A stretch of 64,000 bases of DNA from Burhinus oedicnemus (Eukaryota; Chordata; Aves; Charadriiformes; Burhinidae). The stretch's first letter is position 1; each line of letters opens with the position of its first letter. The DNA is taken from contig VFFE01007583.1 of the NCBI GenBank assembly GCA_008921705.1, positions 1,869,496 through 1,933,495 on the forward strand, given 5' to 3'. Below are positions 36,992 to 49,650 of the stretch, piece after piece. The position numbers were made by a program, and so were the translations under genes. The notes under the pieces were generated by a model. The model was given only the letters and a program-made list of their open reading frames with translations. It did not search any database and was not told the origin of the DNA.

Positions 36992-39085
36992 CTGGGTTAG
37001 TTAATGTATGAGGTTCTGAAGTGGGAGATTCAGTCTGAGGTAACCCGTGAATAACTGTATGGCCTTCTGAGGGTTATCTTTGTCCAGGGAAACTAAGTCC
37101 AGTTCTCTCTTGCCGTTGGCCTGATCTTTAATCTCTGCTTATCTCCCAGAAATGCAGTCTGGTTCAGTAACCCAGTCTTGACCAACTTCTGATACTCTTT
37201 TGGCAGTTTCAGTTGCCTTTGGTTGTCTCTTTTCTTCTTTTCCTGCAGAGACACTTCTCACAGAACTCCATGGAACACCACACCGGGTGGCAGTCTGGAG
37301 TATTAATTAATTTTTTTCTGATCCATTGTGCTAGCAACAGCTGTTTCTCCATGCAGGAGCAAACAGAGTAAAGAACACACTGAAATGAATGTTCATTTAT
37401 TAACTCAGTAGAGAGTGGACCTAAAAAATCAAGCCACATTTTTATGTTCTACGACAGTTCTTGTTGCTGTGCTCAGTTTGTCATCTGTTATAGTATCATC
37501 TGAAGCAAAACAGCCCTGGGGTTGCCATTAATGTTTTAACCATAATACACCAGATAGAGCATAATACTGGGGGTTTTTTTCTCCTCTGTAAGTACTATAT
37601 CAATAGCTTCTCTACTACACACCAGAAAGTTGTCCATCACTTTTGTTTGTTGTCTTAAGATCCGAAAACTTTTATGGTTATACAGACCTGGAAAAACAAA
37701 CTGCTTAAATAAACTGTGTAGAGCTTCTGGGATTTGCCTCTATGTCTCCTCACGGCACTATCATTCTGTAGTAGCATAGTAATAACACAAAATCTGTTAT
37801 GCTATAGCTAGCTGGACCACCATTTCTAAGGAGGGCTCTTACTGTATATTTCATTAGTCATTAGCTGTTGCTGAATGGCAGCTTTATTTTACTAGGGATA
37901 GGTTCTTCTTTAAGCATTACTTAGATAACTAAAGATTAATTTTGTAGGTTTATCATGCCTTCAGATTCTTTAACATAAGACATTTTTCAAAGAGTTAATA
38001 GTTGTGATGTAAAACTTGGTTTAACTTGAAATGTATGATTCATGTCAGGCCTTTGTGCCCTAGCGTTTAAGGGCTGTTTTCTTTCTCGCCGCCACCTCAA
38101 GATACCATGACTTGAACAGGGATTGACAGAGGACAGGAATTGCCAGAGGAATGCACATCTCTGCAGCATATCAGAGGCTGTGTCCAGCAGTCTACACCTG
38201 ACAAAGCAGTTGAGGTATATGAGAGAAGCCTTAGAGTTGGTATGTGCAAGCAAAAAATATCACTCATGAAGAATACTAAATATAAATGTAGGTGTTTAAA
38301 TTTAAATGTAGGTGTTAGAATGCCTAACAAAGTGAACTTCAGAAACAGGAGCAGAGGGTAGCGGTAGTCTTTATTCCTCTTATCTAGTAACAGTCTTTGT
38401 TCTCTCATTATCAGGTTTCCATGACATAAGATCAGACCTGACCTTCTTAATCACTTAAAAGTCATTTTTAGGCAGGTGGTCAAGCTCAGTTTCAAGAGTT
38501 TAGCAGGATTTCTAGCATCAAATATCCCCTCTGTATGTGTTCAGCGTACCCAATATGAAATTTCAAAAAATATGTCTTTCCCCCTTCCCTTTTTTCCTTC
38601 ATGTCACTTTTTGGCAATACTTAAAGAAAACTTTTGAGTGTTTTCCTTTCTTTCTAATGCGCTGCTTCATGATGATGTTATCTGGGTTTGTTCCTACTTT
38701 GATGTAGTCTGAAATCCTGAATTTTAATTTCACTTTTTCCTAAAGACTAAATATACTTCTTACTAAAAGGTTTGACACATTCTATCCTCTCTTGGATTTT
38801 TGTTCACATATCAACAGGTGTTCAAAGACTCTCAGCTCCTGGTTGCACCAGGAAATTTTGATCCATTTTATTGCCCAGCTACTGAGTACTGTGGGAGCCT
38901 GCTGGAAATCTTTGCAGACAGTTTTAGATTTTTTTTTCAAGGTAGTCAAAACCTTAGCAAACTTCAGCTGCTCAGTGGTCAACTTTGTCTCACTTTTCAC
39001 GTACCTTAAGTACGTTGAACTGCTCAAATCCCAGTACAAATTTCCATGGTATTTAGTTGCAATCATCAAGGCTGGGCCAAAGAGT
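36992..39085. other. Unique DNA, no gene recognised
   Basis: There is no primer binding site or gag-like sequence after the LTR and no recognisable gene. A 20-bp two-copy tandem repeat is present at 38283-38322. Confidence 0.45.
38283..38322. repeat. Two-copy 20-bp tandem repeat
   Basis: The unit TAAATGTAGGTGTT plus six bases occurs twice in succession with changes only in the last six bases. Confidence 0.65.
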
Positions 39086-39620
39086 GGTGAGGCCTCACCT
39101 CAAATATTGTATTCAGTTTTGAGCCCTTCACTCCAAGAAAGACACTGAGGTGTTGGAGCATGTCCAGAGAAAGGCAACAAAGCTGGTGAGGGGTCTAGAG
39201 AACAAGTCTTATGCAGAGCAGCTGAGGGAACTGGGGTTGATTAGTCTGGGGAAAGGAAGGCTGAGGGGAGACCTTATCACTCTCTATAACTACCTGAAAG
39301 GGGGTTGTAGAGAGGTGGGGGTCGTTCTCTTTTCCCAACTAACAAGTGATAGCACAAGAGGAAATGGCCTCAAGTTACTCCAGGGGAGGTTTAGTTTGGC
39401 TATTAGGAAAAATTTGTTCACCGAAAGGGTTATCAGACATTGGAACAGGCTGCTGAGGGAAGTGGTGGAATCACCATCCCTGGAGGTATTTAAAAGACAG
39501 GTAGACATAGTTCTTAGGGACATAGTTTAGTGGTGTTTTTGGCAGTGTTAGGTTGATGGTTGGACTCAATGATTTTAAAGGTCCCTTCCAACCTAGGTAA
39601 TGCTATGATTCTATGAGGTT
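39086..39620 (+). mobile_element. Young CR1 LINE 3' end, + strand
   Basis: This 5'-truncated CR1 begins with GGTGAGGCCTCACCTCAAAT and ends at the GCTATGATTCTATGA repeat near 39618. The frame at 39150-39530 is open for 126 codons through the C-terminal block ([20 protein letters not shown] to [17 protein letters not shown]). It differs from the 33.4-kb copy at only about two residues over that length. Nucleotide differences over the shared 480 bases are few. This is among the youngest repeats in the window and sits in inverted orientation to its sister. Confidence 0.93.
39150..39530 (+). pseudogene. CR1 ORF2 C-terminal tail, open but truncated
   Basis: These 126 codons encode only the C-terminal tail of CR1 ORF2, downstream of the reverse transcriptase. 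The frame has no internal stop and ends at the native CR1 stop codon. The catalytic domains are absent because of 5' truncation, so no active enzyme is made. The initiating Met is simply an internal residue of ORF2. Confidence 0.88.
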
Positions 39621-42600
39621 CATTGATATTTATGTGCTCCTCATGACTTCCAGCACATGAGCAGTCATGTGAGGGTTCACTGTGCTTCTAAATATGATCT
39701 TGATTTCTACATCCTTTCAGTGTTTTCAGCCTTCTTATATGCATTTGTTCCAGCATGTTACAGAAAGATCCAAATAATTTATGAACTTTAATTTTCTTTC
39801 CAATAATTTAACTTCCCATTCCAATACTTCTTTTTTTCTTTGTAGAATAAGTGTCAATTCATTGCACTGTCACAGGTTTCTTTATTTACATTTCAGAAGG
39901 CTACTAAGCAGTTATCTAACAGATACTTACTATAATTCTGACCATATTTTGGAGAAGATACCTTACTATAAGACCAATGACCACCCTTTCCTGAAACAAC
40001 TTAGAAGACTCAGGAGAGAAGTTGCTTCCCCTCTTTGTCCCTTAGGAAGAAATATGCTAAAATACATTCTTGTTGAGCCTCTGTGATATGTTACTTGAGT
40101 TGTGTTTGACCTATGGTCAGCTCTGAAACTGTAGGATTAGGAGCAACAGTTCAATTCATTTTCTTTCTGTAGTGTGTTATGCAGCAAAAGGTAAATTCCT
40201 ACTTTCAGAAGAAAATTAGGTAAGTTTTTTTGCCAAATTGATTGTGGGAAAGTGTAATGTAGTTTTTAATATCACTTCATAAAAAAATGAACTGTCTTTA
40301 AACTTTACTTTCAAATAATTTAGAATATGCTTGCTTCTATTCCAGAGCATTTTCCAGCTTTTTCATTTTTTATTACAAGAAACTGAGGTGTCATAACTGA
40401 CACAAAATAAAAGCTGTAATTACAACAAATAGTGATTGATATAATGCTATGTGCTTTCTTAGCAGGACAAGTCATTTTGAATTTCAAATAGGCAGTATTC
40501 TCTGTTTTGCCTCCCAGGTTAAAGTAATGCTTGAGTCACGTTTCCTTTATAACTGATATTTTTTGCCTTTCTTATTAGCTAGAACAATATAAAATTTTAT
40601 CTCAAATAAGATAAAAATTTTCTAGAAATCAATTGCTTCAGTGACTGTACTGACCTCTCCTTAAGAAGTAGGCAAACTTTTTTTTTTTGCAAATATGCAA
40701 AATATTGTGTTTTAATTCTACTATCCCTATAGTGATATAAGCAGATTTTTATTATGCCTTTTCCCTGCTTACCTTTAAAGAAATGGAGGCAGTGCACATA
40801 TTCTTCAGGGATAAAGAAAAAGCTGAGATCCTTCAGTTCTGGCTATAAGATTCAGGAACTCTTGAAGTTAGCAGCCTATCATATTGTAATTTCTCGATCA
40901 CATTTACATGTATGCTAAATATGCTTAAATAGCTTGCATAATAAAATTCACATAGATAAAACTATAGAATTATTTAATTACTATAATGAACAGAAAATGC
41001 ATTGTTTTATCTTGACAGAAAAGGTAGCTACTAAAAATATATTTAAGCAATAGATATTCATAACAGAGTCATAAATGGCCAAAGAATACTGTAAACTTTC
41101 TTTCCATGTCCTGGTTTATCACTAGAATAATTCACATATATGAATTGCTACATACAGGGATAAAATATGTATGTTTCACAGCAGCCAACTAGAAGTAAAA
41201 GACTTCAGTGCCAACATCAAAAATTCTTTCCGATGTTTCATAGGAACTGGTTATATGCATACCCCTCTCAACCTCTGTAGTCCAAATCAACTCACTTTTG
41301 CTGATATAATCTAGATTGCCTCAAGATTTTGGATAATGCTTTTCCCTGTTTGTTGTGAGATAGGAGCCCGTGAGTAGGTAGCTGTCAGGGTTAGATGATG
41401 CGTATGGAGATGCAACTTGCCAGGCAGTACTTCTGGTACTAACCCAATAGACTGTGAGCTTGCTGAGACGTGAGATGCTTTACCTTACCCCATACATACT
41501 ACATGCGTGTCTTTTTCATTTTGCTGAGCAAGAAAACATCTAAGGACACGAACTTGTCAGTTGTTGTGCCTAAGCAATAACCATAGCCTGATAATCATGC
41601 AATTGTCATTTGACTAACATCCCCATTGGTTCAATGGTAAGCCTTTTGCAAAGGCCAGGGATGCAGATTCTCATCTCACTTTCCAGCTTTAGTCTGATAC
41701 TCCTGGATCTTTGGGCTCCTCCTGTCTCTCACGGTGACGCACACACTTGCAAGCTGTTCTGAAGTAAACCCATAAAAAGTTTGTTTTGCCAAATTGAAAC
41801 AGAGTAAACCTTTAACAAAATTGTTATATTGTTTCTGAAGTGATTCAAGCAGTGACAATTTAAAATCATTTATATGCATGAAATAGTCATGTGGGTAAGC
41901 TTTCTTACAGGATAAAAACAGTTCTAATGAGAAGTTGTGTATTACAAATGTAAAATATCAGCTTTGGACAGGCCGTGATTATTTCACTTCCAATGTTTAA
42001 TCTAATAATAACATGATATTTACCTAAGTAAAACAGTGGTTTTACAGCATTGTCTTTTTTCATAGAAAATACCAACTAGATAAATATGTGAAAGATGAGG
42101 TATGACTGAGAAATCTAGGCATGTAACTTACTAGCTTTTATATGGGAAATACTTCTATTTTTAAGGTCACAATGAATATAGAAATATATATCTATCTTTA
42201 AACAAGGGGTTTTTTATTTTTTCTTCTAGAGCAGTGATGATTTCCCTGTGTTCTACTATGGTTTTCAACTGTTTATGGCTGGTTTCTGTCAATTTTATAT
42301 CTGGATAACTTGTCAACATAGTTAGAGGTGGAATTGTGCAAATAATTAATTAGTTATGACTATCACATAGCCTGCAAAGCTAACCTTAGTGCAACCGCAA
42401 CTTCCAAAACTTGTTTAAATAAAATGAAGATTAACAGAGGAATAACAGAGAGAAAAGGATTTTAATTATTTGTGCTGCCACAGCAAATAGGAGCTATAGT
42501 GTGAGACCAAGATTTCTGCATGCCAGTTGCCATGCAAAAGCAAAAGTACTACAGTCCCTGCCCCTAAGAATTTGGAGTCTAAATGTGAAACTCAGGACAG

Positions 42601-44696
42601 AACAGATAGGCCCAGTACAAGTTCATGCACTGTCAGTGTTCTTGACATATACAAACTTTATATGAAATCTGAACTAGATGTTGTTTAAGAAGAATAAGGA
42701 AACCGTCTTATGATTTACTCTATTTCTCTCAAGATTTATGAACTGTGAAAGAAACCGTTAATCTTCAAAATAAATGAAAAAACAACTCCAAGAAAATTTA
42801 AAAATTATATAAAAAACTTGTTCAATATCCCTTTCTCCGATAAGATTCTTAATTGCTAATATGAGGTGTCCAGCTAGGATACCACTGCAATGAATAATGG
42901 GTAAAAGACCTAAACTAAAAGATCCTGCTATATAACTGGATAATAGCTCAGAGGCACCTGTGGAAGTTAGGTGTTTAGATCACTTTTCCTTTATGATCAT
43001 CTTTGGGCACAGCTAGTCCCAGCACGTACTTCATAAGTTTTACTCCTCACCCTCATGATGAATCAAGATATTGGTGTACACAATGTTTACCTCTCTTTCT
43101 ATTGCCACACCTGGTGAATCAGATCCTTAATTAGTTTAAATAAAATTTGAAAATCAGGCCGATTAGGTAGTTTAAAAAAAAAAAAAAAGCAATGGTAATG
43201 CACTTTTGAAAACTTAGCTCTGTGTCTCTAACTTTCAGTGCCGAGAGGGACCAAGTTTACATTAAGAGAATATATCTATGAATGTATGGACCTTTCACGT
43301 ACGATTATACCTTTCATGCACATACATCTCAAATCATCCCTCTAGTCAATGAATGCTGTAGGTGGGTAAGTAATACATATTTATTGGCAGAGGTGCAGAT
43401 AATTTCCTAGTACTATCCTCATTAAAGAGAGACTAAATAACATTAGTAATCATGCATGACAAATCGAAAATAGGTCCCCAAAATGCAAATATACAGACAG
43501 AAGTTTTCTAGAGGTTAAATTGATCAATGAGGACACATTAGAATAGGCATCAAAGTCGGGAGGAGCAGCATAATGCATTAGAAGATAAATTTTTCCTACA
43601 GAGAATAATTTTGTCTGTGTAATGATTCAGCAAACAGGCTTACTGAAGCAAACACAATGCATTATTAAGGAACATTTAAGTGGTATTAAGTAGGTAAATA
43701 GTCCATTTACAGAATGAATAAGCCGAGTTAGAATATATGACCTTTACTAGAAACTTTAAAAACACTTACTAAGATGCACGTCTAGAACTGGATGAACCTA
43801 ATTTGGAAAACCAAGGATAATCCATACCAGACAAATTGTGCTTTCCTCCTCCATCCCTGCAACAGTGTAAAATGCAATAATCTTTCTTTTTGTTTGAAAG
43901 TTGTTATTGATATGCCTCAGGGACTCTGGACATTTCAGTGTATTTTCAGCCCAAATGAGATCTAGAAGTGTCAGATTTGTGAACGCCCATTGTATTTTAT
44001 AAGTAAAATTTAACTGTCCTTGTACTGAGAATATTCAGTATAAACTTCTATTGTTCTCCGTGTACCATAAAGAGTGGGTAAACTGTCCTTGAGGGTTTTA
44101 TGACATTTGATTATGTATCTTACTTTATCACAGTTAGAAAACTTGCATAACTAATGGATGCGCAGTGCAGTCTTCATTTTATAAATACCTGTCTGGGGCA
44201 AAAACTTGCATGCCTGTATGATCTTACATGTAGCAATTGAGAATATCACTTTTGGTTTTGGTTTCTTTTGTCTTTTCATTGGTGGTCCCCCCCACCCCCC
44301 AAAAAAACAAAAGTTTAAAAGGATTCTGAAATAATCTGTGAAGTGTTTTTTTATAGGTGCAAGAAAAAAAACCCAACACTTCCCACCCAAAGGAAACACA
44401 CCCCCCATCAAAGAAAATCTAAGTCTAACCAAATCCCTTGAAACATTTTTATGTATTATTAAAAATTACCATTATATGTACAATGGAAAGATTTTCTACT
44501 TAGTATACTCCAGAACTTTGGAGTAACAACACCTTCAAAGTCAGCCAAATGTTTTTATAATAAAGATAATTAGACAATATTTGAATTAGTATTGTCTTCT
44601 GTGTCAATGTATGTATATGCATGTATATATATTCTCTCTTTCTATATATATAGAAGATGAAAGAAACTTTACCACACCCACCCCCCCACCCCAATG
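39621..44696. other. Unique AT-rich DNA, no gene recognised
   Basis: No element, RNA gene or splice-flanked coding frame is recognisable across 5 kb. An A15 run lies at 43174-43188, and TA-rich simple sequence precedes the next CR1 at about 44615-44655. Confidence 0.45.
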
Positions 44697-44697
44697 A

Positions 44698-45123
44698 GTG
44701 AAACGGGAGACCTGGCAACAACTGACATGGAGGAGGCTTTGCTTGAGCACTGGCAAGTGTTCTAGCCACATTGCCCAATTCACAGAATCCAAAGGCAGGA
44801 ACTGGGAGAATGAAGTACTGCCTACTGTAGAAGACGATCAAGTTCAAGACCATCTATGGAATCTGAATGTGCAGAAGTCCATGGGACCTGATGTGATGCA
44901 TCTGACGGTCATGAAGGAACTGGCACATGAAGTTGCTAATCCACTCTTCATCATATTTGAAAAGTCATGGCAAATTGGTGAAATTCCCACTGACTGGAAA
45001 AGAGGAAATATAACCCCATTTTTAAAAAGGGAAAAAAGGGAGACCTGGGGAACTACAGGCCAGTCAGTCTCACCTCTGTGCCTGGCAAGATCATGGAGCA
45101 GATCCTCCTGGAAACTCTACTAA
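44698..45123 (+). pseudogene. CR1 ORF2 fragment: region before and at RT start
   Basis: The frame carries the CR1 block leading into the RT: NWENEVLPTVEDDQVQDHLW, KSMGPDVMHLTVMKEL, then [20 protein letters not shown]. It is shifted at its end relative to the next piece (45078-45605), where a frameshift disrupts the NYRPVSLTS block. Confidence 0.85.
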
Positions 45124-45605
45124 GGCTTATGGAGAACAGAGAGATGACTGATGACAGCCAACATAGCTTCACTAAGGGCAAATCATGCCTGGCAAATTTG
45201 GTGGCCTTCTACAATGGAGTTACAGCATTGATGGATAAGGGAAGAGGGACTGACGTCATCTACGTGGACTTGTGCAAAGCATTTGATACTGCCCTGCACA
45301 ACATCCTTGCCTCTAAAATGGAGGGACATGGATCTGACAGATGGACCACTCAATGGATCAGGAATTGGTTGGGTGGCCGCACTCAAAGACTTGCAGTCAA
45401 TGGCTTGATGTCTAAGTGGAGACCAGTGATGAGTGGTGTTCCTCACGGATTGATATTGGGACCGGTGTTGTTTAATATCTTTACTGGGGACATGGACAGT
45501 GGGGTTGAGGGCACCCTCAGCAAGTTTGCCGATGACAACAAACTCAGTAGAGTGGTTGATATGCCTCCCTCTAGAGAGAAGGGATGCCATCCAGAGAGAC
45601 CTTGA
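45078..45605 (+). pseudogene. CR1 reverse transcriptase fragment with intact FADD
   Basis: This 175-codon piece contains [19 protein letters not shown], motif A ([12 protein letters not shown]), a changed motif B ([11 protein letters not shown], with His in place of the conserved Gln) and motif C (KFADDNKLS) with both catalytic aspartates. The frame ends in the helix after the palm (frameshift near 45590). Later pieces at 45499-45711 and 45782-46117 continue with [20 protein letters not shown] and [20 protein letters not shown]. The Gln loss and the frameshifts make it non-functional. Confidence 0.88.
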
Positions 45606-46428
45606 CAGGCTTGAGATGTGGTTCCATGCAAACCTAACAAAGTTCAACAAGGCCAAGTGTGTCTGGTTGGGGCAATCCCAAACATTGGGATACAGGCTGT
45701 GCAATGAGTGAACTGAGAGCAGCCCTGCAGAGAAAGACCTGGGGATATCAGTGGATGAAAAGCTGAACATGAGCTGGCAATGTGTGCTCAGAGCCCAGAA
45801 CGCTAGCTGTATCCTGGGCTGCATCAAAAAAAGCGTGGCCAGCAGGTCGAGGGAGGGCATTCTCCCTCTTCTACTCCGCTCTTGTGAAACCCCACCTGGA
45901 GTATTGTGTTCAGCTCTGGAGCCCCCAACATAAGAAGGAAATGGACCTGTTGGAGTGGGTCCAGAGGAGGGCCACGAAGATGATCAGAAGGCTGGAGCAG
46001 CTCTGCTATGAGGACAGGCTGCGAGAGTTGGGGTTGTTCAGCCTGGAGAAGAGAAGGCTCCAAGGAAACCTTAAAGCAGCCTTCCAGTACTTAAAGGGGG
46101 CCCAGGGACTCCTTTAGAGTCCCTGAGGAGGGACTCTTTATCTGGGAGTGTAGTGATAGGATGAGGGGTAATGGCTTCAAACTGGAAGACAGTAGATTTA
46201 GATTCAATATTAGGAAGAAATTGTTTACTGTGAGGGTGGTGAGACACTGGAACAGGCTGCCCAGAGAAGTTGTGGATGCCCCATCCCTGGAGGTGTTCAA
46301 GGCCAGGTTGGATGAGGCCTTGAGCAACCAGGTCTAGTGGAAGGTGTCCCTGCTTATGGCAGGGTATTTGGAACTAGATGGTCTTTAAGGTCCCTTCCAA
46401 CCCAAATGATTCTATGATTCTATGATAT

Positions 46429-47827
46429 ATACATATATGTATATGAAGAAAGAAGAAATTCCTATATACATAACTAGAAGGGTATGTGTATATAGCCACG
46501 TGTGGTGTGTATGTATACATATTTAAGATAAAGCCACAATTTCAGTAACTTATAGAAGTTCTTGATGTCATCGCATACCAGCAAACAGGTAGCAGTGATT
46601 GAAGCCAAATGGCTCCCTAAATTGTACAATCTCAATTGCTGTGCACTGGTCTGTTCAGGCACTAGACTGTGCTCTAGGAAGCAGGACCTGGAACAGATAA
46701 AGCAGTCTTGCAGGGAGAAGTTCTACTCCCTTTAAAATTGATAGAAAAATGCTAACAAGCCAGGGAGGACTGAAAAACAAAAAGCAGAGGAATGCTGTTC
46801 AGTAGAAATTGCTCTTAAGAGCAAGAAATTCTTTTTCAGAAGATTGGAGCTAAGAAAATAAGTATGTTTGTGTGGAAGAACTGCAGAAAAAGAAGAAAGG
46901 AAAAAAGGGCCTACATCTCTAATGGATAAATCTATACAGAGATATAATGGCTAATGACTCTATGGCAATTTATTGCAACTCCAGACTTCACCTGTTATAA
47001 ATTGCTGATGGAACTTGTGTCACAGAAGGCTGGCATGAGACCAAGAGGCAGACATAAGACAACGGATTCTGTATCATTAAGATCCAAGAGCCAGTAACAG
47101 AGAGAAGTGCAGAGTTAGCCCATGTAGGTGCCTAAAGGCTTCCCCATATGTGACAGTTTTGCTATCTCAAGTGTAACAGCTTAAGTAACAAAAATTACAA
47201 AGCTGTGGGATACAGTTGTAACTGTGTCACATCTCAGCTTAAGAAACAAAAGTAATAGCTAAGTACAATACAGTTTAATTCCCATGTAGCCCCTATGTAG
47301 CAATGTAAGGTGGTGAAATGATAAAAATAAATAAATAAACGATAAGAACTTGTACATGCCTTCTATATTGAAACTCCTAGTTTTAGACAAGAAAGTCTTA
47401 AGAGCTATGCTTGTTTATGGTAAATACAGAACATGGGATTCAAATGAAATAGATAGAATTAATCATGATGCTAATTGTTTGAATGATTTGAGTGTATGGA
47501 AAGAGCCAAGAGGAATAAAATGAAACATTTTTATATTCTAGAGGAGTGCCCTCAACTTGTGCCCACTGCAACATCTCATCCCAATTCTGCATATGTTGAG
47601 ATGAAATGGGACTTTGCAACAGTTGTCACAAGTGTTCTGCCAGCAATGCCAATTTTCCCTGAAGAGACACTTATATTCAGTATTCGAAGCATGTGTGACT
47701 CTATTTAAAATGTATAACATAGGTATATACTTATATATAAGCAAAGTGCCACTTGTCCTGACCTCACAAATGTGATCTTTACTTGCTAGCTAATCATAGA
47801 TGAAGAAATTTATAAGCATGGGAAAGA
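46429..47827. other. Unique DNA, no gene recognised
   Basis: Starting with TA-rich simple sequence right after the CR1 end, this stretch has no recognisable gene or repeat. Confidence 0.4.
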
Positions 47828-47891
47828 GGAAGGAAGGAAGGAAGGAAGGAAGGAAGGAAGGAAGGAAGGAAGGAAGGAAGGAAGGAAGGAA
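47828..47891 (+). repeat. (GGAA)16 microsatellite
   Basis: Sixteen perfect GGAA units with no interruption. GGAA is the core of ETS-family transcription factor sites, so long perfect arrays can bind ETS proteins, but there is no local evidence of such a role. The purity suggests a young, length-variable locus. Confidence 0.97.
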
Positions 47892-49244
47892 AATTCTGCA
47901 AAGTACATACGCTTTGTATTTTCTATCTCACAATTAATGAATCTTTTGTTTAACTTTATGATCATGAATGCAATTTTATTTTGTATGATAAGCTTACCTG
48001 GAGAAACATGCAGAGATTTATGATTGAGATTTCCAAGGAAAAGAAATTTATGTAATCACACTATAATCACACAGACCTTAGCTTGTGTCATCTCACTCTG
48101 TGCTTCATTCTCCACTTATTTGCAAAAACAGTTTGAGTACACTGACTGAGTTAAAGAAATCCCAAGAAAAACTATGTTCATACAGGTTTGCTGGGAACTG
48201 ATAGGTAAAGATGAGACTACTGAGTTATGTCTGGGCTGTATTTGTACTATATTTTATTTAGAAGCTGCTGGGTGGCCAGCTTATATGCATACAGTTCTAG
48301 AAAAGATGCAACATCTGACATCATTCTCTAGCAAAGATGAGAAAGGGACATGAAGAGGACACAGGAGTAATGTGCTGACAGGGCTGGTGATTCCAGAAAA
48401 CAGAAAATTAATCCACTGAGTGGAACAATTTGATTTTACTTAACGTCTGTGTGAGACCAAAGGAAAAGGAGACACTATTTTGTTTGGCAGTTGAGAACTT
48501 ACTAGTCAGGTATGTGAAAGAGAAAAAATAATTGGGGATTTACCACTTTTTAAATGTCTTTCCAACAGGTGCCAAATTGAGCTCTTGAAAGTCTAAGGCA
48601 TTTGACTTTTAAGTGCATTTTTTATATGCAAGCAGTGCATTCGTTATGGTTTTTGACATTAAGTTGCATAACAACTGAATCCATCCAAAAGAAATTTTGT
48701 CAAAAACATAATTATATAAAATAATTGAACCAGCAGGTATCCTATATTCTTACTGACTGCATATAAAAGAAACATACAGTGTGTTTTGTAAAAATAATTT
48801 ACTAACCACACAATTTTCTGACAAGACTGGGGGCTGTAAAAATAAACTAATAATAAAATTAGCTAGGAAGGAGACATTTGCATTCATAGCAATGAAGTTC
48901 TAATTTTATAATCATCTTAAATCAAGACTTATGAAAATGTAATGAAGTCCAATTTACTGTTAATAGTTGTTTCATTTCTCTGAGAATAAACTTTTTCTTG
49001 CGTTTCAATAAAGAACACTCATAGTAAATAATTTAAGCAGCATGGTACAACAGATAGTGTTATATATATTCTAAATGAAGCTGTTTAAGGGAAAAAAAAA
49101 AGTAATGGCTTGAAGAGCAAAGCACTTTGGGAGGAAGGAAACAGTAAAAACAGCCTTAGAGGAAAAATAAACAAGTTTTCTAATGTTTTGTGAACAAAAA
49201 ATAAGTTGCTCACAGTTTCATATAAGCATTGTGTTCCCTTAAAT
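47892..49244. other. Unique AT-rich DNA, no gene recognised
   Basis: I see nothing recognisable here. Confidence 0.4.
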
Positions 49245-49650
49245 GCCGTCTTTGCTCTGAGGAAGTCCTGTGGCTGTACCCAGGACTGGCACTTTATCCC
49301 GGTCCTGAGGGCACTGCAGGACCGACTGTCCCTGTCCCCCTGTCCTTCCCCACCCTGCCCATGGCCCAGGACCCCATGTCAACCCTTGGAACTGTCAGCC
49401 CCTGCCCCAGCAACATTGCAGAAGGGCTGGTCTCCAACTTCCCACTTCCTAGCCCATCCTTGGTGCATCCCTGCTCCCAGGGAGGTGCCCAATGCCTGGA
49501 GCTGGGGCTGGCCCGGTGCTCCCCTGGCTTCCCAGCTTCTGGCAGGGGCGGTTGGATGGGCTCTGGCTGCCAGACTCTGCCCTGACTGACACTGGGGAAC
49601 CTCCAGTACTCCCAGCCCACGGGGAGATGCTGGACCTTGTGGCACCCTGA
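49245..49650. other. Isolated GC-rich, CpG-poor block
   Basis: About 400 bases are markedly GC-rich (runs such as CCCTGTCCCCCTGTCCTTCC) inside very AT-rich DNA, with sharp edges on both sides. CpG dinucleotides are scarce, which argues against an unmethylated CpG-island promoter. Several overlapping frames are open on both strands (49206-49589 +, 49294-49620 -), as expected from low stop-codon density in GC-rich DNA. None shows a recognisable domain. It could be an inserted fragment of a retroelement or retroposed transcript, or part of a non-coding RNA. I could not identify its source. Confidence 0.55.

Larger units (their letters stand above)
44697..46428 (+). mobile_element. CR1 LINE, 1.7-kb decayed copy, + strand
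   Basis: The copy begins near GGAGACCTGGCAACAACTGA (GDLATTDMEEA in translation), just before the RT domain, and ends with AATGATTCTATGATTCTATG. It covers the N-terminal RT region, RT core, thumb, C-terminal block and 3' UTR. The frame is split into several pieces by frameshifts, including a short duplication-like stutter (AGGGACTCCTTTAG and GAGGGACTCTTTA) near 46106-46140. It is 5'-truncated, as usual, and inactive. The subfamily resembles the 5.2-kb copy. Confidence 0.93.

Noticed and set aside
49206..49645. Several long frames in the GC-rich block
   Set aside because: High GC content removes stop codons in all frames, and none shows a domain or splice context.
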